This document shows positions 55,091 through 64,000 of a stretch of DNA of 64,000 nt, one piece after another. The stretch is taken from the NCBI GenBank assembly GCA_017591395.1, contig WEDG01001550.1, positions 89,501 through 153,500 of the forward strand, in the 5' to 3' direction. Every line of letters begins with the position of its first letter. The first letter of the stretch is position 1. Source of the stretch: Schistocephalus solidus. Its lineage: Eukaryota; Platyhelminthes; Cestoda; Diphyllobothriidea; Diphyllobothriidae. The notes under the pieces were generated by a model. That model saw only the letters and a list, made by a program, of their open reading frames with translations. It made no database searches and was not told where the DNA came from. The translations under genes were made by a program, and so were the position numbers.

Positions 55091-55949
55091 GACACGACAC
55101 GACAGTTCGACCGTCGATTTCGACGAGGTCCACCGTATGCTCCACACCAGGTGGTGCAGGGACGGTGACTTGCGCGTGAATTAGTTTTAAGTGATAGTAG
55201 CCTTGCGCTGCAGCTACCGCACTCTCTCCTCCTCCCCCACCTGAGCCCGGTGTCAAGACAGAGTCCAAGAAGACCGGAGATGGGAGAGGGCACAGGTGGC
55301 TGGCGCGGCCGGAGCCGCCCCTGGGCGTGCCACCACACCTGGCTCGGATCCCACGGAGTGGGAGTGCCATAAAGGCCACATTAAGAAGGAGCCATTGCAA
55401 CCCTGACTCTCAGTCCGCCAGTCAGCCACTCCACACAAAACACACATTGGGCTGGCCACGCGGTCCGAGTTATCCCGTCAGTTGGCAACCTTCAAGCCAC
55501 GGCTTTTAGCGCACCGTGATAGTTTCAAGCGCGTCAGATTGTTTATAGTGAGGAATATGCACTGAGCTGTCGACCTCACTCTCTCCCCACCCCCACAGTC
55601 AGACTACTGTCCGAGCCGGTCAGTTGCCTGATGTGGGAGTGGGCGCATTGGCTGACGGATCGGCGTACCCGTCTTCGCGCGCCACAGCACGACCTGGCCC
55701 CCATAACGCACACACCAGGATTCACAAACTCAGGGGATATGGAGCAGCCATCGCCGTCTGACTCCCAGTCCACTGGTCAGCCACTCAACACACACAGCAC
55801 ATACACTGAGCCGACGGCGTGGTCTGGTGGAAGCGTCAGATTGGCAGACTTCCCAGCCACGGTTTCTAGGAAACCGTGATGTACTCTGGTAAATGGTGAT
55901 TGTGAGGGTGTAGTCGATGTATTGGTGTAGGTAGTGTGTGCTGATGCAG
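55091..55949 (-). other. RTE LINE 3' UTR (copy A)
   Basis: About 860 bp with no long frame, matching 21591-22454 of copy B. The last 250 bases are the segment also found in the short non-autonomous repeats at 15.9, 32.4, 43.6 and 43.8 kb. Confidence 0.8.
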
Positions 55950-56833
55950 CTTAGCCTCCGGTGGTTTACCGGAGGTTGTCGTGGAGGTGCATGTGTCCTA
56001 AGAGGCCCATGCGGTGTGTAAATGTGCGGGAGCAAGGAGGTCAGTGAAGGCGGGCGCGTCGACTATATGTCGGAGCCCAGGGCACTGGTTCACCAGCCTC
56101 CGTGCGATGGATTCGCAGGTGACCGGCCAGGCCGATGCGTGAGTTGAAGTTGCGGGCGCAGTGTGGGCAGGAGAAATCGTTAGAGGCTGGGGCGATGTCA
56201 TTCATGGTAGTGGGGGTGGCAGGGGCGCTAAGAATGGCAGGAGCGGAGGGTGTGAATGGTGTATCTGTGTGGTCGGCATTGTGGTGAATTCCGCTGTCAT
56301 GGATCCGCATGTGACCGAATAGGCCCATGCGATGAGTGAATGCGCGAGTACAGTGAGGGCAGTGGAGGCGACGATCTCTGCTGTGTGATGGTGTTCCAGG
56401 CACTGGCTCACCGGTCTCTGTACGATGTATTCGCAAGTGACCGACCAGGCCGATGCGTGAGGTGAATGTGCGGTCGCATTGAGTACAGCTTAGGAGAGAT
56501 TCCCCATCGCTGATGGTGGTTGTGGTGGTAGTAGTGAAGGCGAAGGCAATGGTGGTTGCGGTGGTGGGGGTAACAGGCGATGAGTAGATGGATGTGGTCT
56601 CTATGATGGTGGGAGTAATGGAATTGATATCAGGGAGTGAGGGTGGGGAGTCAGAATGAGGGTTGGCAGAATTTGACGTAGAAATTGGAATTGTGGGATT
56701 GTTGGTGCATTGCGTCCGAAGATGTCCGACCAGGCCGATTCGCGCGCGGAAGATGCGTTGACAGCGCGGGCATGTTGGCAGGGCCTGGGCATTGGCGGTG
56801 TTGGTGCGGGGCGCTGGTGACTTTCGTGCCGCT
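55950..56833 (-). pseudogene. RTE LINE zinc-finger tail (copy A)
   Basis: After the frameshift the correct frame still encodes the finger array: [18 protein letters not shown] and CPHCARNFNSRIGLAGHL, preceded by finger 1 and an intact CTQCDRTF-type finger 2. In the fifth finger a TGT codon has become TGA near 56040, ending the frame early. In copy B that finger is intact but finger 2 has lost a Cys, so the two copies decayed independently. Confidence 0.85.
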
Positions 56834-57697
56834 CTTTTTGGCCTTGGCGGCGGCGATCCGGTTGGCCTCGTAGATTGCTGAACCAGTCTTCACTGATCTT
56901 CTCCATGCCGGTCTATCCTGGGCGAGGTCTTCCCAGGTCGCCGAGTTGATTTGCAGTTGCTTCAGCGATTTCTTCAAAGTGTCCTTGTAGCGTCGTTTTT
57001 GACCCCCCTGCCGACGAGAACCCGTAGCGACATCTCCGTAGAAAAGTCGTTTGGGTAGTCGCTCGTCGTCCATTCTTACCAAGTGGCCGCTCCATCGCAG
57101 CTGCACTTGCCTAAACATGGCATGGATGCTGAGGATTCCGGTCCGCTCCAGGACTTCCGTGTCCGGTATCCTGTCTTGCCATCTCAGCTTCAGTATTCTG
57201 CGGAGGCAGCTGAGATGAAAGTGATTCAGCTTCCTGGCTTGGTTCGAGTAGACGGTCCAGGTTTCCGCTCCGTAAAGGAGTGTCGACAAGACGACGGCCT
57301 TGTACATCTTCAGTTTGGTGTTCAGGTGAATACCGTGGCGATTCCACACGGAGGCCTGCAGCCGGCCGAAGGCCTGACTAGCTTTGGAAATCCGTTGGGC
57401 AACCTCGTCATCGATTCTCGTGTTGCGCGAAATCGTGCTTCCTAGATAAGCGAAGGTCTCCACGTTTTTGAGTTGAGCACCGTTGACATTGATTCGAGGA
57501 GCATTGTATTCCGCGCTGGGTGGCGGCTGGTGCATGACAACCGTTTTGGCTGTACTGATTGTTAATCCAAAATCGGCGCAGCCTTCGGCGAAGAGGTCCA
57601 TGCTCCTTTGCATGTCCTCCTCCGTCACGGTGTTAAGGGCGCAGTCGTCCGCGAAGAGCAAGTCATGGACTGTAGTCGTAGACACGCGCGTTGGAGC
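56651..57697 (-). pseudogene. RTE LINE ORF, catalytic RT motif and thumb (copy A)
   Basis: The same frame continues after the [22 protein letters not shown] (catalytic motif C), [54 protein letters not shown] and [20 protein letters not shown]. An extra T in the run near 56834 (five T's where copy B has four) then shifts the frame before the first zinc finger. The residues after it ([12 protein letters not shown] and on) are out of frame. Confidence 0.9.
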
Positions 57698-59749
57698 CTA
57701 CATACGCCGACTGTTGAGAAGGCGCCCGTCAGTTCTGTAGGCGATGCGAATACCAGGCTGCTCATCACGGTAGGCGTCCATCAGCATAGCCGAGAACATG
57801 AGACTGAAGAGGGTGGGGGCCAGTACGCAGCCCTGCTTTACTCCGTTGGTCACTGCGAATGCTTCGGATACCGTCCCGTTGTCAGTGACGCTCGCTGTCA
57901 TCCCGTCATGAAGCTGACGCACCATGTGCGTGAACAGCTCAGGACAACCAAATTTCTGCATGACTTTCCACAGTCCGTCACGATTCACCGTGTCAAAGGC
58001 TTTCGTTAGATCCACGAAGGTAGTGTAAAGGTGAGTTCGCATCTCCTGACACTTCTCTTGTAGCTGGCGGGCGGCGAAGATCATATCGGTTGTCCCGCGG
58101 TGTCGGCGGAAGCCACATTGGCTTTCCGGGAGCAGGCCCTGCTCTAGATGACCGTTAAGACGATTGAGAAGGATACGGGCGAAGATCTTCCCGGCGATGT
58201 TGAGCAACGAGATGCCTCTGTGATTATCACAGAGTTGCCGGTTCCCCTTCCGTTTGTAGAGATGGACGATGGTCGCGTCTTTGAAATCCTGAGGAACTTG
58301 TCCTTGGCGCCACATCTCCTGGAAGAGTGTTGTGAGTTCTGCTATCAGCCGGGGCCCACCTTGCTTGTAGACTTCCGGTGGGATTGCGTCGGATCCCGGT
58401 GCTTTTTCGCTGGAAATCTGCTGCACGGCCCGGATGGTTTCTGGTAGGGAAGGCGGCAGATCCAGGTCATTGTTCGTGTCCACTTGAGGGAGCCGGTCAA
58501 TGGCAGCATCGGAGATGGCTGATGAGCAATTAAGGACACTTCTGAAGTGCTCGGCCCAGCGCTTCAGAATTTGCGATTTCTCTGTCAGCAGTGTTGTCCC
58601 ATCAGAGCTGAGCAGCGGTGCGGACCCCTTGATACACGGGCCGTAGATGGCCTTGATGGCTTTGAAAAAGTTTTTCATTTCATTGCGGTCCGCATACCCC
58701 TGGATTTCTTCAGCCTTTCGGATCATCCAGGCATCCTGCATCTCCCGCAGCCGTTGTTGTACAAGGCGCCGGCATCTGAAAAAGGCTGCTTTGGTGGCGT
58801 CAGTCCGAAGGTCCATGTATGCTTTGTGTAGTCTATTCTTCTCCGCGAGTAAGTTGCTGATGTCGGCGTCATTGTCGTCAAACCAGTCCTGGTGTCGACG
58901 GTGTGCGCGTCCGAGTACATCGAGGGCGGTGGACTGGATGACATTTCGCAGTTGACACCATCGTGTCTCCACGGTATCGTTATCATCTGGAGCATGCAGG
59001 TCCTCCAGTTTCTCGGTTATTTGGTTGCTGAAATCAAAACAGTGAGCAGGCAAATTTAATAAAAGAGTATTTAACTTACATGGCGGCCTCTTACCTTGGG
59101 GCCTTCGTCGGGGTTGCAGTCGGAGCCTCATCTGGGAGATGACGAGGCGGTGATCTGTCCAACCATCGGCATCGCGGATCGCCTTGGTTACCAGCACGTC
59201 CTGTCGATCTCGCCTCCGGACGAGAACATAGTCCAGCAGATGCCAGCGCCGCGACCGAGGGTGCATCCACGTGGCCTTCTCCCGCGTCGGAAGGCGGAAG
59301 AAGGTGTTGGACAGCAGGAGACGGTGTTCCGCACACGTGCGCAGAAGAAGGAGGCCGTTAGCGTTGCAGCTACCGAGACCGTGGGGACCCAGCACTCCCT
59401 GCCAGGCAGCGTGGTCCGTCCCGACACGGGCATTGAAGTCACCAAGGACAATTAACTTGTCCTCTTTCGGCACAGTCGCCAGCAAGGCGTGCAGGTCCTC
59501 GTAGAATTGGTCCTTCGCCGCATCAGAGCTCGTCATTGGGGGAGCGTAGGCGCTGATGATGGTGGCGAACTGGTCTCCCCGATGAGGCAGGCGGAGGCTC
59601 ATCAGGCGATCATTGATACCCTGCGGCAGACAGGGCAGACGTCCCACGATGTCGTTACGGATGGCAAAGGCAACACCAGCGTCGCGTCGCTCTGCCTTTG
59701 GCCGGCCGCTCCAGAAGAAAGTGTAGCCGGCCCCCACCTCCTCCAGCTG
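57698..59749 (-). pseudogene. RTE LINE ORF, endonuclease and RT up to a premature TAG (copy A)
   Basis: Open for about 683 codons from the truncation point; the first plausible initiator (GTG at 59737) is only an artefact of truncation. Endonuclease motifs: [31 protein letters not shown] segment, [11 protein letters not shown] (catalytic Asp-His). RT motifs: [71 protein letters not shown] (motif A Asp), [20 protein letters not shown] (motif B). The frame is cut by TAG at 57698-57700. Copy B has a Gln codon there, a single C-to-T difference. The catalytic FADD lies just downstream in the same frame, so a protein ending here would be inactive. Confidence 0.9.
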
Positions 59750-59761
59750 AAACGTACACCC
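59750..59761. repeat. Target-site duplication, 5' side of RTE copy A
   Basis: AAACGTACACCC, identical to 55079-55090. Confidence 0.85.
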
Positions 59762-60110
59762 AAGACGGTAATCATTTACAACCTCAAATTCATGTTGAGG
59801 AGGATGCCGTGATGACTACAGACAAACTGCTGTAGCCTGCTAAAGACCTGTCCAATTTTGGAAATTGATTGGCGATTTCGTCGTCTAGCCCTATATTTTA
59901 TGAGATGGGGCTTTCCAGATACAGGAACTTGCTCATTGGCGTGAGGCAAGTCTGTGCCGAGGTGCCTGACTATCTCACCTTTGGTGTCGGTCCATTTTTG
60001 ACCACTGCTTTCTCGGTGGTAATGGTCAGTACGAAAATTGGATAAGCCCAGGTGAAGAGCCGCACGCTCTTTTGGACTTGAAATAGCCTCAGTAAACCTC
60101 GGAATTGCAT
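59762..60110 (-). pseudogene. Older RTE-type RT remnant, 5' half of the split target
   Basis: The minus strand reads, over several frames, LTITTEKAVVKNGPTPK, KFLYLESPIS, GLDDEIANQ and [19 protein letters not shown]. These correspond to [37 protein letters not shown] and [19 protein letters not shown] of the young copies. It continues at 54850-55078 on the other side of copy A. Confidence 0.7.
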
Positions 60111-61610
60111 AAATTTTTATTAAGGGAGGGCAAGCCAGGAAGGCGATTAGGTTAGGGGCTACCGCCTGTAATTAAAACTTACCACATACAATCATCTGGT
60201 ATACCACGTTGGTCAAGGACCGTTACCAGGGCATGATCGGTCAAGCGGAGCTACAGGTGAGGATCAGGTGCTAGGGTCATGTGCGGAAGAAATGTCCACT
60301 AGACTCAGGTAGGCGTTTTTGGGAACCACGTATAAGTACTCGCTACAACCGTGGCCTTGTCCGCTCCAATCGTCCTAGCTAATGTCATGTATCTCACTTC
60401 TCCGTGTGTGAACTTCGGTGAAATTTTACCTTGGTCAGCATATTGTCGTGCAATGACCATCCAACTACATCGACGAATCGTTGGTGGCCGTAGGTTCCCA
60501 CTCACAACAATCCGCACACCCAACGCATCCGTCTCTGTCACAACCTACCCAGCTGCGTCTACTATCGAAGATGTCATAAAACGTCCAGACAACCTCACCC
60601 AGAGGTGACCCACTTTCGTTTACCCGCAGTTCAAAGTATCTACGTTCGTCAGTTTCAGCCCTTTCCATAGTTTCTCGCGGCGACTTCAGGTAGCGATTTC
60701 CCAAATGTTTTCGTGGTACCACCACACTTATGTTTTCAGCGTTTATTACTGCCGATTGCCCCTTGGTTATAAGCTTTCGTTCGAGGTAAACTAGCCTAGC
60801 AGCCAGTTACAACAACGAACTCCTTTGACCAATTACCCAACTTCGCCCTCTTTAGGTTTGTGTCTAGATGTCTAGGCCGCAGATTCTTTTCTAGTACTGT
60901 TGCCGATTTCAACTTAATCTCCCCACCTTCAGCTGACCGTATGTCACTTAAACCAACCAGTTGACTATGCCTGCATGGTCAAAGATTCCTTAACCTAGAC
61001 TTAAGTAAACGGCGTTCTTTTCATATAATATTGGCTATTGCTGACGTTCGCACTGTCATTTCTAATGCTAAGTTTACATTCCATTTCAGTCCCTTCTTTT
61101 GTATCAAAACAAAAAGCTCGTTCATCCGATGGCTCGTAGTTAATCGGTAATCTATGTATCTTTTCTGTCGCCTGCTTGCTATGACCGTTTGCTTTCATAG
61201 TTTCCACTTATTGTCAGATGTTCCTAGTCTGACCAGCCCTTTACTTATTCCTTGCCCATTTAATTTTTACATTCAGACCTCCTCGTAGCATAACCATCAA
61301 AATTTTTCAATTGCAAACACTGATTTCATTTATATTATGGTGCTAGGCTTCGTGTGACTCTCCACTAGCCCGTGGGTTGCAAATTGTTTGCAAGGAGCCT
61401 CTCATTCTGTGACCTCCATATGGTGACTACCGTCCTTTGGACAACTTCACTGCTCTCGATGGATATACATTTTACAACCTCTAGGAATGTTCTTCAATTC
61501 CGGGCCATGTTTTTGGCACTGTAATGGTCAGACTGTTCATCCAACACCCACTGCCTCAGAAGAGATCTCGAAAGCGCAAGCACGATTGCCCTAGACACTT
61601 TCAAGTTCAG
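60111..61610. other. No gene supported
   Basis: Minus-strand frames at 60305-60541 and 60465-60725 have protein-like composition (for example KSPRETMERAETDERRYFEL before a GTAAAC) but no acceptor, partner or known motif. The rest is AT-rich. Confidence 0.35.
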
Positions 61611-61614
61611 ACAA

Positions 61615-62183
61615 GGTAAAGGCAACGAAATAAGCAGAATTTAATGGCGTCATAAAATTTTGCAAACTGTGGGTCTGAAACGTGCCTGGTGGACACAGGC
61701 CATATGATGGACCCAATACCTGCATTTAAGGTCGCATTTCGGGCGACGACTGGGCGTCTCCTGCGCTACACGGAGGCAGCTGCAATACAGAGATGAAAAC
61801 CAGAATTCTGTAAGCAGCTGGATCCTGTGATCAACCTCGCACTACCGAAGCCCCATTCCCGCACCCCTCCTATCATTCCCCCATCCCCCGGACTGTCATC
61901 CCGCGCATTGCAGTGTTACTCACGCTTGACACGTTTTGAGTGAAATCTGAACTGGTTTGCTTAGATAAGTTTTCACCCCCTTTTTCACTCTCACCATGTG
62001 AAACCGCATGTATCAGACCCACAGTTAATGCTTTGTTTACCTATCACGTTTCAACCCTCTAGGTCGATGTATAATTGGACAGTTTATCTTGAACTGTTAA
62101 TAGGCAATGACCGCATGCAGTTGAATAAGACGTCGCAAAATTTGATGACGTCATTAAATTCTGCTTAGTTCATCGCCTTTACC
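61615..62183. mobile_element. MITE-like TIR element, copy 2, with a nested insertion
   Basis: Ends GGTAAAGGCAACGAAATAAG and the reverse complement at 62136-62183 pair over about 48 bases with few mismatches, through GCAGAATTTAATGGCGTCAT. Interior blocks on the minus strand (CTTATTCAACTGCATGCGG, CTGTCCAATTATACATCG, CCTAGAGGGT) match copy 1 at 34 kb. It is longer than copy 1 because of the insert at 61665-62026. No coding capacity. Confidence 0.85.
61665..62026. mobile_element. Nested 362-bp TIR insert
   Basis: AACTGTGGGTCTGA at 61665-61678 and its exact reverse complement at 62013-62026 bound a segment absent from copy 1. It is non-coding, with a C-rich middle (CATTCCCCCATCCCCCGG). Target duplication is unclear. 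Confidence 0.7.
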
Positions 62184-62189
62184 TCCTTC

Positions 62190-63900
62190 AAATTTATTCC
62201 GGAAAAACAATACTTCAACTTTCCAATTCATTAGCATGTCTCTTTTTCTCAGCAACCCTAAGAAAAGCATTTAACAGTCTTGACACTGAAGTTCTTCATT
62301 ATTTGTCTGTTGTTTTTGTGTAAGTTGAGGATATTCTGGATGCCAGCTCTGGTGAACCTGCTCACTTCTAATAGCCACTTCTCACCTGTAAGTGGTTCAT
62401 CCAGTGAGGTCTGTTTAGCAGCGTAGAGGTCGTGAGCAGACGCTTACCACGAACAGGTTCCGAATAGGAGAACAAAGACGCCAGTAAATAAATTATGTTA
62501 TACTGCACGAATGAGCGAATAAGTTGAGACAAGTTGCTGAGACCTCCGGTCCACATTGGGGCAGAAGTCATGGGCATCTCCGTGAGAATGCGTCGTTGTC
62601 AACCCTGATCTTGAACAGCCGATTTTAGTGGCTATGAATGGGTGTCAGATCGATTAACTGCTATTAATACAAATGCAATGGATAGGGGGCATAGTGTGAT
62701 ATCAGCCGCTACCATAGGTCCACCAAAGCGTCCACATGCACTTGTATCATTCGCCCGCTCCAAGTCTTAGGACACTGCATAAATTCTTTCGCCTGTTTCC
62801 GAACTGACACCAAAATTTCAGCCATTCATCATTTACCTACCCTCATGTCTTTCCGACAACGCGCCGTTTCACTGGCCTTAGCAATGTTTTTCCCGGCTTC
62901 GTTTCCCATGTTGCCCAAATGATACTGTGCCTAGCTAATCACCTGCACGCCAATTGGCAAGTTTTTATATGCTATCAGCCGATAGCAGTTTGTGGGCGCC
63001 TGTGATTGGCTGTCCCAGAGGCAGCTCGACAACTGTGATCACGTGACCAAATATGTCATCGAACGTGTGATGGTGACCTCTACAAATACAGCCCCACTTT
63101 CCCCATCACAGTACTAATGACGCACTGTCTAGTGTTGATGACGCCTTGAAATTCTCCATTGTCACAGATATTTGACAGCAGGCCTCAGCGGGTATCCAAA
63201 CTTCGCCATCTACGCCGTTATGCCAACACCCTCAGAAATTCGCTATAGCAATTTTGGTCGCAAAATCCTTGCTGTCTATTCTAGTCATCATCATCGTTGG
63301 AGGAAATTCTTTTTCAATACCATGAACTATAGGTGCGTCGCCTATGCCCTTACGACTTCCTCTGATATGTTTTATCGCGGTGGGACCAGTCACCCTTCCT
63401 GATCGATATTCTCTTTCATTATCGGGTTGCCATGTGTCGATAGGAGGTAGCTTCTACGACGTAGACTATGTTGTATACTTTAGGAGGCGCATTATTAAAC
63501 GGAAGGATGCAATGCTATTTAAATGGACATTGTGCGGTCTTAAAAAAGCTCATAATTAGGAGCTGCTTTAAAACCAAAGGATAGATTTTCTTCGAGCATA
63601 AAATTTAAAGAAGACGTGATTTCCTGTCAGTTGGGTACAAGAAAGGATATTTTTGTGCATGTTTCCTATGAATTTTATTTGAATTTAAAAAGGCACTGAA
63701 AATCGATAGAAAAAAATTAATGCCACTGCGGTTTTTGCAGTCGGCCGAAAAATATGTGCATTCAAACGCGGTCATTCTGGCATGCCCGCAATACTATGGA
63801 AATACACCAGAGGATGATCGATATTACAACCGCACATAATTTATCTTTCCTAATTAAAACACATTTCAGCTATTCGGTTAACTTTGTATGAGATCAGTCT
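62190..63900. other. No gene supported; CCAAT-rich patch at 62930-63170
   Basis: 62930-63170 carries CGCCAATTGGCAAG, GTGATTGGCTGTCC and GATCACGTGACC and then CTCTACAAATACAGCC, a promoter- or LTR-like set of sites. The plus frames at 63172-63402 and 63344-63559 downstream of it have no recognised motif. Confidence 0.35.
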
Positions 63901-63904
63901 TTCA

Positions 63905-63977
63905 CAGCTGGGGAAGGATTAAGATTAACTTTACGACTAAGATTTGAGTTAGGGCGCTCCTATTCAAGTGTCCTTTT
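63905..63977. mobile_element. Half copy of the AGGACAC TIR element
   Basis: GATTAAGATTAACTTTACG and GAGTTAGGGCGCTCCTATTC lead to AAGTGTCCT, the reverse complement of the 35350 element's end with the same hexamer-like interior. The other end is not in the adjacent sequence. Confidence 0.6.
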
Positions 63978-64000
63978 TTTTTTGGGGGGGAGGGGGCGAT

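Larger units (their letters stand above)
55091..59749 (-). mobile_element. RTE-type LINE copy A, 5'-truncated, 4659 bp
   Basis: Flanked by a perfect 12-bp duplication. The minus strand starts inside the endonuclease (CAGCTGGAGGAGGTGG), runs through RT and zinc fingers, and ends with a roughly 0.9-kb 3' UTR and GGTCGAACTGTC followed by a short GTGTC tail. 5' truncation is the usual outcome of target-primed reverse transcription. The copy is very similar to copy B and so probably young. Confidence 0.9.

Noticed and set aside
59091..59504. Several 80-120-codon plus and minus frames over the RTE endonuclease
   Set aside because: They are GC-rich shadow frames opposite the long endonuclease-RT frame of copy A.

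Overview
The window looks like nuclear DNA of a flatworm, most likely a tapeworm. No species can be named from the sequence alone. The grounds are intron-rich genes with GT-AG splice sites, very short exons, long AT-rich non-coding stretches, and the retroelement mix: an RTE-type LINE with C-terminal C2H2 fingers, a CR1/jockey-type LINE, Penelope-like GIY-YIG fragments and tRNA-derived SINEs. I see no bacterial operons, CRISPR array, rRNA or intact tRNA gene. Nothing was searched against a database. All exon models rest on splice signals, open frames and matching intron phases.

Layout. A decayed CR1-type LINE (minus) fills 1-3.3 kb. Gene 1 (plus, 5643-18004) is the 3' part of a host gene. Its seven exons join in frame to a stop and give a 286-residue, polar, mostly disordered tail of an unidentified protein. 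Its last intron and downstream flank hold Penelope-like fragments, a 342-bp GA tract and a diverged direct repeat. An RTE LINE (copy B, minus) lies at 21591-24461 between two CA tracts. Gene 2 (plus, 24635-36995) encodes a probable single-pass membrane protein with a basic tail built from short phase-1 exons. Gene 3 (minus, 50317-43011) converges on it. It has a transmembrane first exon, a large Gly/Ala/Phe repeat exon and a very basic last exon, plus an alternative terminal exon at 48063-48214. RTE copy A (55091-59749) is inserted in an older, decayed relative, with a 12-bp target-site duplication. The last 4 kb hold TIR elements, one nested in another.

The strongest signals beyond the genes are these. 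(a) The two RTE copies are very similar but carry different inactivating lesions. (b) Non-autonomous repeats share the RTE 3' terminus. (c) A tRNA-headed SINE family, with about ten copies here, has a body that can be folded into a hammerhead-ribozyme-like core. (d) Two TIR/foldback families are present, one with TTAGGG-like hexamers inside. (e) The splice architecture of genes 2 and 3 could switch reading frame or C terminus. Gene names are not assigned because no family could be recognised with confidence.
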